Origin: Lepturacanthus savala
Lineage: Eukaryota > Chordata > Actinopteri > Scombriformes > Trichiuridae
DNA length: 64,000 nt
NCBI GenBank assembly: GCA_030544235.1
Contig: JARUPU010000100.1
Location: forward strand, 278,501-342,500
Reading direction: 5' to 3'
A program made the position numbers and the translations under genes. Positions 11,575 to 26,229 of this stretch are shown here, in pieces. The notes beneath the pieces were generated by a model. That model saw nothing but the letters and a program-made list of their open reading frames with translations. It ran no database searches and was not told the origin of the DNA. Position 1 is the first letter of the stretch. Each line of letters starts with the position of its first letter.

Positions 11575-14500
11575 CTACCATACTGTATATAATATACTAC
11601 TGTATGTTATATAATATACTACCATACTGTATATAATATACTACTGTATGTTATATAATATACTACCTTACTGTATATAATATACTACTGTATGTTATAT
11701 AATATACTACCATACTGTATATAATATACTACTGTATGTTATATAATATACTACCATACTGTATATAATATACTACTGTATGTTATATAATATACTACCT
11801 TACTGTATATAATATACTACTGTATGTTATATAATATACTACCATACTGTATATAATATACTACTGTATGTTATATAATATACTACCTTACTGTATATAA
11901 TATACTACTGTATGTTATATAATATACTACCTTACTGTATATAATATACTACTGTATGTTATATAATATACTACCATACTGTATATAATATACTACTGTA
12001 TGTTATATAATATACTACCTTACTGTATATAATATACTACTGTATGTTATATAATATACTACCATACTGTATATAATATACTACTGTATGTTATATAATA
12101 TACTACCATACTGTATATAATATACTACTGTATGTTATATAATATACTACCTTACTGTATATAATATACTACTGTATGTTATATAATATACTACCTTACT
12201 GTATATAATATACTACTGTATGTTATATAATATACTACCATACTGTATATAATATACTACTGTATGTTATATAATATACTACCTTACTGTATATAATATA
12301 CTACTGTATGTTATATAATATACTATCTTACTGTATATAATATACTACTGTATGTTATATAATATACTACCATACTGTATATAATATACTACTGTATGTT
12401 ATATAATATACTACCTTACTGTATATAATATACTACTGTATGTTATATAATATACTACCATACTGTATATAATATACTACTGTATGTTATATAATATACT
12501 ACCATACTGTATATAATATACTACTGTATGTTATATAATATACTACCATACTGTATATAATATACTACTGTATGTTATATAATATACTACCATACTGTAT
12601 ATAATATACTACTGTATGTTATATAATATACTACCTTACTGTATATAATATACTACTGTATGTTATATAATATACTACCATACTGTATATAATATACTAC
12701 TGTATGTTATATAATATACTACCTTACTGTATATAATATACTACTGTATGTTATATAATATACTACCATACTGTATATAATATACTACTGTATGTTATAT
12801 AATATACTACCATACTGTATATAATATACTACTGTATGTTATATAATATACTACCATACTGTATATAATATACTACTGTATGTTATATAATATACTACCA
12901 TACTGTATATAATATACTACTGTATGTTATATAATATACTACCATACTGTATATAATATACTACTGTATGTTATATAATATACTACCATACTGTATATAA
13001 TATACTACTGTATGTTATATAATATACTACCATACTGTATATAATATACTACTGTATGTTATATAATATACTACCTTACTGTATATAATATACTACTGTA
13101 TGTTATATAATATACTACCTTACTGTATATAATATACTACTGTATGTTATATAATATACTACCATACTGTATATAATATACTACTGTATGTTATATAATA
13201 TACTACCATACTGTATATAATATACTACTGTATGTTATATAATATACTACCATACTGTATATAATATACTACTGTATGTTATATAATATACTACCTTACT
13301 GTATATAATATACTACTGTATGTTATATAATATACTACCTTACTGTATATAATATACTACTGTATGTTATATAATATACTACCATACTGTATATAATATA
13401 CTACTGTATGTTATATAATATACTACCATACTGTATATAATATACTACTGTATGTTATATAATATACTACCATACTGTATATAATATACTACTGTATGTT
13501 ATATAATATACTACCATACTGTATATAATATACTACTGTATGTTATATAATATACTACCATACTGTATATAATATACTACTGTATGTTATATAATATACT
13601 ACCTTACTGTATATAATATACTACTGTATGTTATATAATATACTACCATACTGTATATAATATACTACTGTATGTTATATAATATACTACCATACTGTAT
13701 ATAATATACTACTGTATGTTATATAATATACTACCTTACTGTATATAATATACTACTGTATGTTATATAATATACTACCATACTGTATATAATATACTAC
13801 TGTATGTTATATAATATACTACCATACTGTATATAATATACTACTGTATGTTATATAATATACTACCTTACTGTATATAATATACTACTGTATGTTATAT
13901 AATATACTACCATACTGTATATAATATACTACTGTATGTTATATAATATACTACCTTACTGTATATAATATACTACTGTATGTTATATAATATACTACCA
14001 TACTGTATATAATATACTACTGTATGTTATATAATATACTACCATACTGTATATAATATACTACTGTATGTTATATAATATACTACCATACTGTATATAA
14101 TATACTACTGTATGTTATATAATATACTATCTTACTGTATATAATATACTACTGTATGTTATATAATATACTACCATACTGTATATAATATACTACTGTA
14201 TGTTATATAATATACTACCTTACTGTATATAATATACTACTGTATGTTATATAATATACTACCTTACTGTATATAATATACTACTGTATGTTATATAATA
14301 TACTACCATACTGTATATAATATACTACTGTGTGTTATATAATATACTACCATACTGTATATAATATACTACTGTATGTTATATAATATACTACCTTACT
14401 GTATATAATATACTACTGTATGTTATATAATATACTACCATACTGTATATAATATACTACTGTATGTTATATAATATACTACCATACTGTATATAATATA

Positions 14501-16648
14501 CTACTGTATGTTATATAATATACTACCTTACTGTATATAATATACTACTGTATGTTATATAATATACTACCATACTGTATATAATATACTACTGTATGTT
14601 ATATAATATACTACCTTACTGTATATAATATACTACTGTATGTTATATAATATACTACCATACTGTATATAATATACTACTGTATGTTATATAATATACT
14701 ACCTTACTGTATATAATATACTACTGTATGTTATATAATATACTATCTTACTGTATATAATATACTACTGTATGTTATATAATATACTACCATACTGTAT
14801 ATAATATACTACTGTATGTTATATAATATACTACCTTACTGTATATAATATACTACTGTATGTTATATAATATACTACCTTACTGTATATAATATACTAC
14901 TGTATGTTATATAATATACTACCATACTGTATATACTACTGTGTGTTATATAATATACTACCATACTGTATATAATATACTACTGTATGTTATATAATAT
15001 ACTACCTTACTGTATATAATATACTACTGTATGTTATATAATATACTACCATACTGTATATAATATACTACTGTATGTTATATAATATACTACCATACTG
15101 TATATAATATACTACTGTATGTTATATAATATACTACCTTACTGTATATAATATACTACTGTATGTTATATAATATACTACCATACTGTATATAATATAC
15201 TACTGTATGTTATATAATATACTACCTTACTGTATATAATATACTACTGTATGTTATATAATATACTACCATACTGTATATAATATACTACTGTATGTTA
15301 TATAATATACTACCATACTGTATATAATATACTACTGTATGTTATATAATATACTACCTTACTGTATATAATATACTACTGTATGTTATATAATGTACTA
15401 CCTTACTGTATATAATATACTACTGTATGTTATATAATATACTACCATACTGTATATAATATACTACTGTATGTTATATAATATACTACCATACTGTATA
15501 TAATATACTACTGTATGTTATATAATATACTACCTTACTGTATATAATATACTACTGTATGTTATATAATATACTACCTTACTGTATATAATATACTACT
15601 GTATGTTATATAATATACTACCTTACTGTATATAATATACTACTGTATGTTATATAATATACTACCATACTGTATATAATATACTACTGTATGTTATATA
15701 ATATACTACCTTACTGTATATAATATACTACTGTATGTTATATAATATACTACCATACTGTATATAATATACTACTGTATGTTATATAATATACTACCAT
15801 ACTGTATATAATATACTACTGTATGTTATATAATATACTACCTTACTGTATATAATATACTACTGTATGTTATATAATATACTACCATACTGTATATAAT
15901 ATACTACTGTATGTTATATAATATACTACCTTACTGTATATAATATACTACTGTATGTTATATAATATACTACCATACTGTATATAATATACTACTGTAT
16001 GTTATATAATATACTACCATACTGTATATAATATACTACTGTATGTTATATAATATACTACCTTACTGTGTATAATATACTACTGTATGTTATATAATAT
16101 ACTACCTTACTGTATATAATATACTACTGTATGTTATATAATATGCTACCATACTGTATATAATATACTACTGTATGTTATATAATATACTACCTTACTG
16201 TATATAATATACTACTGTATGTTATATAATATACTACCTTACTGTATATAATATACTACTGTATGTTATATAATATACTACCATACTGTATATAATATAC
16301 TACTGTATGTTATATAATATACTACCATACTGTATATAATATACTACTGTATGTTATATAATATACTACCTTACTGTATATAATATACTACTGTATGTTA
16401 TATAATATACTACCATACTGTATATAATATACTACTGTATGTTATATAATATACTACCTTACTGTATATAATATACTACTGTATGTTATATAATATACTA
16501 CCATACTGTATATAATATACTACTGTATGTTATATAATATACTACCATACTGTATATAATATACTACTGTATGTTATATAATATACTACCTTACTGTATA
16601 TAATATACTACTGTATGTTATATAATATACTACCTTACTGTATATACT
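11575..16648. repeat. 44-bp AT-rich satellite, about 115 copies
   Basis: Very homogeneous array with two alternating half-units (CTGTATATAATATACTA and CTGTATGTTATATAATATACTA). Copies differ almost only at one site, ACCATACTG versus ACCTTACTG, with rare ACTATC, GTGTG or ATGCT variants. One copy near 14935 has a short deletion. The unit is strongly self-complementary (TATATAATATA), so hairpins or cruciforms are likely. It contains no gene. Confidence 0.97.
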
Positions 16649-16687
16649 AAACTACCATACTGTATATTATATACAGTATGGTAGTTT
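16649..16687. repeat. 39-nt perfect palindrome at satellite edge
   Basis: Two exact 18-bp arms built from satellite sequence (AAACTACCATACTGTATA and its complement) separated by TTA. It sits exactly where the regular 44-bp array ends, which suggests a fold-back or inversion event at the array boundary. Confidence 0.9.
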
Positions 16688-16689
16688 AT

Positions 16690-19480
16690 TATATACTACC
16701 TTACTGTATATAATAAATAAATAAACACACAATATACTGCATACTACACACAATATACTGCATACGATGTATGAGACATCAAGAACGTTTTCATCCTATC
16801 AGAAGTATCTAAATTACAAAACAGATAATAAACAAAGTGCCAGAAAAGGGAAACACATCATTTTTACAGGAACGACTGAGGTGAGATCTCAAAGGAGGAA
16901 AACCCACACTTCACTTCTACTCTGTCATCTGCAGCTGTGGCTCTAATGATAGTATTTAGGCAAAAAAGTTGTTGTTTCCCTTATTACGGAGCAGCATATT
17001 AATGACTCTTTAATTAAAAAAAGAGCAGTGATTCTGTTCCTCGTATCAAACTTGATGACTGGATGAAAATGAGGATCCGTGAGCAGAGAGATCTTTTAGT
17101 TCCATTTCCAGAGCCCATTGGCCTTGACTGGAGGCTGCACAGGCTAAAAACAGCATGCTCCATTGTATTTCTCCTGGATTTGCTTGGCAACTACAAAAAA
17201 AGGGAATAAAACCTGGGCAGTCCCAGTGTGACCAAATGCAGGAACGTAGTATCAGCTGCACACAGGAGGAGGCTGATGATCCTCTCTGTTTAATCTCAGA
17301 GAACGCAGCTTTAAACTTAGCGATAGCATCTCCGCAGAGAGCTAGCGGCTCCACAAGAACTCAGTGTTAAGCTCTGGAGTTTTTAATATCGTTTACAGTT
17401 TGATAAACTTCACAGCTATAAATGGAAAAAAGTGTAAATATCCGGAGGGCATGAATGGGGATTTAGAAGTCGCTTAGCTGGAAGCAAAAAAGACATTATG
17501 GGTGGTAGAATTAAGCTGTTAAAAACGAAAGAATCTGGGACAGGAGAATCACCTCTGGCTGCACAGATGGTTTATCACAACTGAGTTTTTGTAGCTTCAA
17601 ACTTTGCTGTGGATGAATGTGATCTGCACGGCAGCATAATTTATATTTGGAGGACGGAACAGGTTGTAGCTTCATCTCTGCTGCATGCAGCGAGAATCAG
17701 GAAACAGGAAGATCCACATCGATCCGTTCTGACCAGAGATTCAGCAGCAGGAGCTCTATCTCTGACTCAGATTCCTACACTGGCTTTAACCCTCTATTCC
17801 ATAGTGTTGCTATATGGAAACTCCATGCAAATTCTTGTATATCCATCATTTTTTCCCATAATGCACTGTGGTTTTCAAGGTTCACTGCAACAAATGTTGG
17901 CCTGGAGGTTCTAAGATTTGTATCAGTCCAGGTAAAAAGGATGAAAACAACATGTGATGTGAGATGTGTGATTATTTTTGTCTTGCAAAGTAAAAGATAT
18001 TATATTTACATGATTTTTAAACAGTGAATATATTATATTATTATATATTATATAAATATAAAAAGCCAGAATTATAAGATAAAAAGTCAAAAATGTAAGA
18101 TAATATTCATTCATATTCATTTATTATATGTTTATTCTACATGTTCATATGTTTGTATGGTTGTTGTATGCCTACTGCATGTGAACTAGGGTGTAAAACT
18201 AAAGCATTATTTAACCACCTTTACTGTATCTGCTGCTAATAAAATCTAAGTGTTATTATCACTGCAAAGAGCCTGATTACAGCATCGAACGTCTCAGCTC
18301 GTTACAGCCGGGTCACTGAGTATTTGTGACATCACTAATGCAGCTGATGTGCAGCTCAAAACAGATATGAGAGAAAACATGAGTCTGTCTGGAGAGAAAA
18401 GAAACGAGAAAAGAAAATGAGAAGCAGAAAGGATCAGTTGAGACTCATTAACACAAAGTTGCTGCTGTCATTATATCACATTATATTCATGTGCTGCTTC
18501 TGTGAAGACATGAGCCTTTCATGCTGCTGCTGCTAACACTGCTGCCTAAATTATGATATATATATATAGCATATCATTCAAATATGTGACGTTTAATGAA
18601 AATGATATAAATGATATCATTCAAGATGGCTTCCACCCTATGATGTCATAATATAGTAAATAGATGGGTACATTTAATCCCTTCCTGGACTTGGAGTCAT
18701 CCCTAATATTTTCTAATTTACAGAAAGTCTCTATCTCTTATCACTTCAAAGTTAGAGCCTTTTAAGATTAAGACGTTAAAATTGAATGTTTTCAAAAAAA
18801 AATCCTCTGATGCCTAAAGTGTTAATCCCTTTAATGTTGTAAATTACTTTGAAATGACAATAACAATAGTAAATTACACATTATAGTTTTGAAGTAATTT
18901 GAAAATGATGCAGGGAACACAGATCCACGGCTGCATCATCATCATCTGAAGTACGTTCTTGGGAACTAAAAAGCATGCTAAAGTGCCCTGTAGGAGCTAA
19001 ATCTCTGTGCTGTGATTGGTTAACGTTTAAACTGCACGGCCTGATTTACATAACTCAGCATCTTATCAACTCTTCTGTTCCTCAGAGGGAACACCAACTA
19101 ATTGATGGGACTTTTGCTTTTTCTTTCTAACGACGGGTGCTTAATTAATCTTTGGAAACGGGACTAGTGAGGGTCGGATCTACAAAGGGACACAGTTGAG
19201 AGGATCAGAGCAGTTCTGGTCTAATGTGATGTGGATTAGAGGAAAACGGAGACAAAGAAGCATCAGGAGAATCCTTCCAGGCTGAAATCAGAACCTCAGA
19301 CCTGACTGACACCAACAGCAGCAGCAGTTTATGTGATATCTGCTAATCCCTTAAGTATTTAACCCTGATCCTCCTCTGACCCTCACAAGGAAATACACAG
19401 CAGGAGAGAGGAGGAAGGAAACAAATCACAAACCACTGCTCTCTCTCTATCAGATGGGCTAGGGTTATGGTTAGGGTTAG
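16690..19480. other. No identifiable gene
   Basis: Mostly unique-looking sequence. ORFs at 17046-17354 (-) and 17609-18027 (+) overlap other frames and show no recognisable domain. No confident exon structure can be assigned, so it is left as intergenic. Confidence 0.45.
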
Positions 19481-19489
19481 CTAGGGTTA

Positions 19490-20074
19490 AGGGGTGTTCA
19501 CACCGGACTCAACTGATGTGATTTTTTCACGCGATGGACGTGATTTTGTTGTGCGACAAATTATTTGTTGTGCTGTTTTGTGAAAATTCTGCAAATTGCG
19601 TCATCGCGTCCCTGCCTGTTTTGCTTTTTCTCTTATCATCCTTGTGGGAGATCACCTCTGTCACTGCGTTGTCCAGCTCTGAAAGTCCGAAGCTCCGCCC
19701 TCATTTCTGAGTAATGATCCCTCTGGAGGTCACAGAGCTCGGCTGGTTTCGCCTGGACGACGCGGCTTCCAAGTCCGTTGAAAAGTAAAAGACGGGCGAA
19801 TTTCTCGTTGTCATGTAGACGTGGAACGAATCTCAATGCTCATTGGTTGTCACGCTACATCATCCTGTGAATTCGCCTGAAAAGTTCAATATTTTCAACT
19901 TGACGAGACAGGCGAATTTCGAGTCGCGAAGCGTGATTCTTTGCCACTTTGTGTCCATCGCGTCGTGAAATCGCGTCAATCACGTTGCGCTGCGAAAAAT
20001 TGCGTCTTCCCATTGACTTAACATGTAATCTCGTTGCGCTGTTGCGCAAGTTTTTGTCCGGTGTGAACACCCCT
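19490..20074. mobile_element. MITE, PIF/Harbinger-like, complete
   Basis: Terminal inverted repeats AGGGGTGTTCACACCGGAC and its complement at about 20053-20072, flanked on both sides by TTA, the 3-bp target duplication typical of PIF/Harbinger. The body is rich in CGCGATG/TTGCGTC motifs arranged as inverted copies. It is inserted in a patch of (TTAGGG)-like repeats (19455-19490 and 20073-20105). It encodes no transposase. A diverged copy lies at 32079-32575. Confidence 0.8.
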
Positions 20075-20364
20075 TTAGGGTTAGGGTTAGCTAGGGTTAG
20101 GGTTATAGTTCCCTCTGAGATGTTTAACCTTCCTGTTGTATTATTTTGCTGTTTCCATCCATAATGTTAATAGGACAGTTTTGCCCCATTAAATAGCTGT
20201 AAAATACACTAGAAAATATTACTTATCAACTAATTAGTTTCTCACCTCTTGGTTATCAGTTTATACTGATACTTGTACAGTGTTGTTGTCCTTAGTTTGT
20301 TATTTTCATAGTATTTGATTATAGTTTCATATGGAAATAATAATTCTCTACATTATTGTAATGA

Positions 20365-20675
20365 AAGAGTATGGGGGTAGGAATTAATCAGGATTTTACT
20401 TCTTTTACTTCTTCCTACTCATGTTTATCTTTTTTATTTATGTATTTATTATTATTACTAATATTATTATTATTGATAGTAGTAGTATTACTATTATTAT
20501 TATTCCTTTAATTAATAATTAGGAGACAGATACTATAGATGCTGTATTTAGTCGTTAGTGGAGGGATAGGAAGGAAAAATAGAGAAAATGGAAAAGAAGG
20601 AAAGAAGATGAAAGAAAGAAAAGGTTTGATTGTTTCTATTTATTTATTACTTCCTGTCTTCCTCTGCCATGTTAT
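20365..20675. repeat. LINE-like 3' tail fragment, copy 1
   Basis: Shares GGTAGGAATTAATMAGGATT, TTTACTTCTTCCTACTC, AATTAGGAGACA and TTAGTGGAGGGATA with 31440-31875. The composition and the AATAAAG-ending tail of the second copy look like the 3' untranslated end of a fish LINE. There is no reverse-transcriptase coding sequence, so the family is undetermined. Copy 1 is cut on its right side by the Tc1 fragment. Confidence 0.5.
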
Positions 20676-20939
20676 TTATCTAGTCACTGTTGCCTTTCTA
20701 TCAGCTCCAACCAGTCTGGCCATTCTCCTCTGACCTCTGGCATCAACAAGGCATTTCCGCCCACAGAACTGCCGCTCACTGGATATTTGTTCTTTTTGGG
20801 ACCATTCTCTGTAAACCCTAGAGATGGTTGTGTGTGAAAATCCCAGTAGATCAGCAGTTTCTGAAATACTCAGACCAGCCCTTCTGGCACCAACAACCAT
20901 GCCACGTTCAAAGTCACTCAAATCACCTTTCTTCCCCAA
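20676..20939 (-). pseudogene. Tc1 transposase, N-terminal fragment
   Basis: Tc1/mariner transposases cut and paste their element through an N-terminal bipartite helix-turn-helix that binds the terminal repeats and a C-terminal DDE catalytic domain. Here about 87 residues remain, starting MGKKGDLSDFERGMVVGARR at 20939 and covering the first helix-turn-helix (residues about 8-50) and part of the second region (CGRKCLVDARGQRRMARLV). The frame is open but the DDE domain is absent, so the fragment cannot be an active transposase. The start Met is the usual one for this Tc1 group. Confidence 0.9.
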
Positions 20940-21083
20940 ACTGATGCTGGTTTGAACTGCAGGAGATTGTCTTGACCATGTCTACATGCCTAAATGCACT
21001 GAGTTGCTGCCATGTGATTGGCTGATTAGAAATTAAGTGTTAACGAGCAGTTGGACAGGTGGACCTAATAAAGTGGCCGGTGA

Positions 21084-21089
<6 letters not shown>
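20676..21089 (-). mobile_element. Tc1-like transposon, 5'-end fragment
   Basis: The minus strand holds the transposon end (inverted-repeat type sequence ending CACTTTATTAGGTCCACC at about 21062-21080), followed by the start of a Tc1 transposase. The rest of the element is missing to the left of 20676. The (TA)n stretch at 21090-21124 abuts the end, as expected for an insertion at TA. Confidence 0.85.

Positions 21090-21124
<35 letters not shown>
21090..21124. repeat. (TA)n microsatellite
   Basis: About 16 TA dinucleotides directly beside the Tc1 end. Confidence 0.95.
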
Positions 21125-21125
<1 letters not shown>

Positions 21126-21127
<2 letters not shown>

Positions 21128-21660
21128 TGGAATGATCCGCAGTGTGATTTCTATGATTTTATGGACAAATAATTAAACTTTGAACTTTTTTTTTCCTGAT
21201 TTGGGTCAGTTTTGTCTTGTTTTAACTTTTAAATAAATTATGTGTATACATTTTAGAATTTTTAGTTTTGTGGACTATATTTGCTCTAAAACAGCAACAT
21301 AAATAGATTCTGACTGACATTTCTGTTGATTCCAGGTTTAAGTCCATAACCTCTGTGGTTGTAGAGATATTCCACATTTCAGATCATTTACAGCAGGAAA
21401 CTATAATAAACTAGGCCTGGGTATTAAATAGTTAAGTGAATGGTGCAGCTGTGACAGTGTCTGTGTCGTCTGGATCACAGTTCACATGAGGTCAGTTCAG
21501 ACATTTTCAATCCTTAATGTGATACTTTGACCAAAATATGTGGATTCTCCTCCTTGCTGAGAGTTTGATGAGAACATCAATACTTCTCTCTCATTTCTGT
21601 CCATTCAGTCCCAGACAGGAGCCAGAAACCTGCTCTACTGCAGTCTAATAGAAAAACACA
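21126..21660. other. No identifiable gene
   Basis: AT-rich intergenic sequence between the Tc1 fragment and the 40-bp satellite. Nothing recognisable. Confidence 0.5.
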
Positions 21661-21667
21661 GTATCTA

Positions 21668-24600
21668 TCACTGATATTATACATTAATAGTGATTATTGA
21701 TAATCTATAACTGATATTATACATTAATAGTGATTATTGATCATCTATAACTGATATTATACATTAATAGTGATTATTGATAATCTATAACTGATATTAT
21801 ACATTAATAGTGATTATCGATCATCTATAACTGATATTATACATTAATAGAGATTATCGATCATCTATAACTGATATTATACATTAATAGTGATTATCGA
21901 TCATCTATAACTGATATTATACATTAATAGTGATTATTGATCATCTATAACTGATATTATACGTTAATAGTGATTATTGATAATCTATAACTGATATTAT
22001 ACATTAATAGTGATTATTGATAATCTATAACTGATATTATACGTTAATAGTGATTATTGATAATCTATAACTGATATTATACGTTAATAGTGATTATTGA
22101 TCATCTATAACTGATATTATACGTTAATAGTGATTATTGATCATCTATAACTGATATTATACGTTAATAGTGATTATTGATCATCTATAACTGATATTAT
22201 ACGTTAATAGTGATTATTGATCATCTATAACTGATATTATACGTTAATAGTGATTATTGATAATCTATAACTGATATTATACGTTAATAGTGATTATTGA
22301 TAATCTATAACTGATATTATACGTTAATAGTGATTATTGATAATCTATAACTGATATTATACGTTAATAGTGATTATTGATAATCTATAACTGATATTAT
22401 ACATTAATAGTGATTATTGATCATCTATAACTGATATTATACATTAATAGTGATTATTGATCATCTATAACTGATATTATACGTTAATAGTGATTATTGA
22501 TCATCTATAACTGATATTATACGTTAATAGTGATTATTGATCATCTATAACTGATATTATACGTTAATAGTGATTATTGATCATCTATAACTGATATTAT
22601 ACGTTAATAGTGATTATTGATAATCTATAACTGATATTATACATTAATAGTGATTATTGATCATCTATAACTGATATTATACATTAATAGTGATTATTGA
22701 TCATCTATAACTGATATTATACATTAATAGTGATTATTGATCATCTATAACTGATATTATACGTTAATAGTGATTATTGATCGTCTATAACTGATATTAT
22801 ACGTTAATAGTGATTATTGATCGTCTATAACTGATATTATACGTTAATAGTGATTATTGATCGTCTATAACTGATATTATACGTTAATAGTGATTATTGA
22901 TCGTCTATAACTGATATTATACGTTAATAGTGATTATTGATCGTCTATAACTGATATTATACGTTAATAGTGATTATTGATCGTCTATAACTGATATTAT
23001 ACGTTAATAGTGATTATTGATCGTCTATAACTGATATTATACGTTAATAGTGATTATTGATCGTCTATAACTGATATTATACGTTAATAGTGATTATTGA
23101 TAGTCTATAACTGATATTATACGTTAATAGTGATTATTGATCATCTATAACTGATATTATACGTTAATAGTGATTATTGATAATCTATAACTGATATTAT
23201 ACGTTAATAGTGATTATTGATAATCTATAACTGATATTATACGTTAATAGTGATTATTGATAATCTATAACTGATATTATACGTTAATAGTGATTATTGA
23301 TAATCTATAACTGATATTATACGTTAATAGTGATTATTGATCATCTATAACTGATATTATACGTTAATAGTGATTATTGATCATCTATAACTGATATTAT
23401 ACATTAATAGTGATTATTGATCATCTATAACTGATATTAGACATTAATAGTGATTATTGATCATCTATAACTGATATTAGACATTAATAGTGATTATTGA
23501 TCATCTATAACTGATATTATACGTTAATAGTGATTATTGATCATCTATAACTGATATTATACGTTAATAGTGATTATTGATCATCTATAACTGATATTAT
23601 ACATTAATAGTGATTATTGATAATCTATAACTGATATTATACATTAATAGTGATTATTGATAATCTATAACTGATATTATACATTAATAGTGATTATTGA
23701 TCATCTATAACTGATATTATACGTTAATAGTGATTATTGATCATCTATAACTGATATTATACGTTAATAGTGATTATTGATCATCTATAACTGATATTAT
23801 ACGTTAATAGTGATTATTGATAATCTATAACTGATATTATACGTTAATAGTGATTATTGATAATCTATAACTGATATTATACGTTAATAGTGATTATTGA
23901 TAATCTATAACTGATATTATACGTTAATAGTGATTATTGATAATCTATAACTGATATTATACGTTAATAGTGATTATTGATAATCTATAACTGATATTAT
24001 ACATTAATAGTGATTATTGATCATCTATAACTGATATTATACATTAATAGTGATTATTGATCATCTATAACTGATATTATACATTAATAGTGATTATTGA
24101 TCATCTATAACTGATATTATACATTAATAGTGATTATTGATCATCTATAACTGATATTATACATTAATAGTGATTATTGATCATCTATAACTGATATTAT
24201 ACATTAATAGTGATTATTGATCGTCTATAACTGATATTATACGTTAATAGTGATTATTGATCGTCTATAACTGATATTATACGTTAATAGTGATTATTGA
24301 TCGTCTATAACTGATATTATACGTTAATAGTGATTATTGATAGTCTATAACTGATATTATACGTTAATAGTGATTATTGATCATCTATAACTGATATTAT
24401 ACGTTAATAGTGATTATTGATAATCTATAACTGATATTATACGTTAATAGTGATTATTGATAATCTATAACTGATATTATACGTTAATAGTGATTATTGA
24501 TAATCTATAACTGATATTATACGTTAATAGTGATTATTGATCATCTATAACTGATATTATACGTTAATAGTGATTATTGATAATCTATAACTGATATTAT

Positions 24601-26226
24601 ACGTTAATAGTGATTATTGATCATCTATAACTGATATTATACGTTAATAGTGATTATTGATCATCTATAACTGATATTATACATTAATAGTGATTATTGA
24701 TCATCTATAACTGATATTAGACATTAATAGTGATTATTGATCATCTATAACTGATATTATACATTAATAGTGATTATTGATCATCTATAACTGATATTAT
24801 ACGTTAATAGTGATTATTGATCATCTATAACTGATATTAGACATTAATAGTGATTATTGATCATCTATAACTGATATTAGACATTAATAGTGATTATTGA
24901 TCATCTATAACTGATATTATACGTTAATAGTGATTATTGATAGTCTATAACTGATATTATACGTTAATAGTGATTATTGATCATCTATAACTGATATTAT
25001 ACGTTAATAGTGATTATTGATAATCTATAACTGATATTATACATTAATAGTGATTATTGATCATCTATAACTGATATTATACATTAATAGTGATTATTGA
25101 TCATCTATAACTGATATTATACATTAATAGTGATTATTGATCATCTATAACTGATATTATACGTTAATAGTGATTATTAATAATCTATAACTGATATTAT
25201 ACATTAATATTGATTATTGATCATCTATAACTGATATTATACATTAATAGTGATTATTGATAGTCTATAACTGATATTATACATTAATAGTGATTATTGA
25301 TCATCTATAACTGATATTAGACATTAATAGTGATTATTGATCATCTATAACTGATATTATACATTAATAGTGATTATTGATCGTCTATAACTGATATTAT
25401 ACATTAATAGTGATTATTGATCGTCTATAACTGATATTATACATTAATAGTGATTATTGATCGTCTATAACTGATATTAGACATTAATAGTGATTATTGA
25501 TCATCTATAACTGATATTATACATTAATAGTGATTATTGATCATCTATAACTGATATTATACATTAATAGTGATTATTGATCATCTATAACTGATATTAG
25601 ACATTAATAGTGATTATTGATCATCTATAACTGATATTAGACGTTAATAGTGATTATTGATCATCTATAACTGATATTATACGTTAATAGTGATTATTGA
25701 TAATCTATAACTGATATTATACGTTAATAGTGATTATTGATAATCTATAACTGATATTATACGTTAATAGTGATTATTGATAATCTATAACTGATATTAT
25801 ACGTTAATAGTGATTATTGATCATCTATAACTGATATTATACGTTAATAGTGATTATTGATCATCTATAACTGATATTATACATTAATAGTGATTATTGA
25901 TCATCTATAACTGATATTAGACATTAATAGTGATTATTGATAATCTATAACTGATATTATACATTAATAGTGATTATTGATAATCTATAACTGATATTAT
26001 ACATTAATAGTGATTATTGATAATGTATAACTGATATTATACATTAATAGTGATTATTGATAATCTATTACTGATATTATACATTAATAGTGATTATTGA
26101 TAATCTATAACTGATATTATACGTTAATAGTGATTATTGATAATCTATAACTGATATTATACATTAATAGTGATTATTGATAATCTATAACTGATATTAT
26201 ACATTAATAGTGATTATTGATAGTTT
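21668..26226. repeat. 40-bp satellite, about 114 copies
   Basis: Core TCATCTATAACTGATATTAT + ACGTTAATAGTGATTATTGA. Variation is concentrated at a few sites (TCATC/TAATC/TCGTC/TAGTC, ACATT/ACGTT, TATTAT/TATTAG), and blocks of identical variants recur. For example a run of TCGTC copies at about 22782-23100 is partly repeated at 24222-24340, each followed by TAGTC. This shows segmental amplification within the array. It contains no gene. Confidence 0.97.
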
Positions 26227-26229
26227 ATA

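Noticed and set aside
21668..26226. Could the regular 40-bp repeats be a CRISPR array?
   Set aside because: There are no unique spacers; whole units repeat head to tail and the genome is vertebrate.
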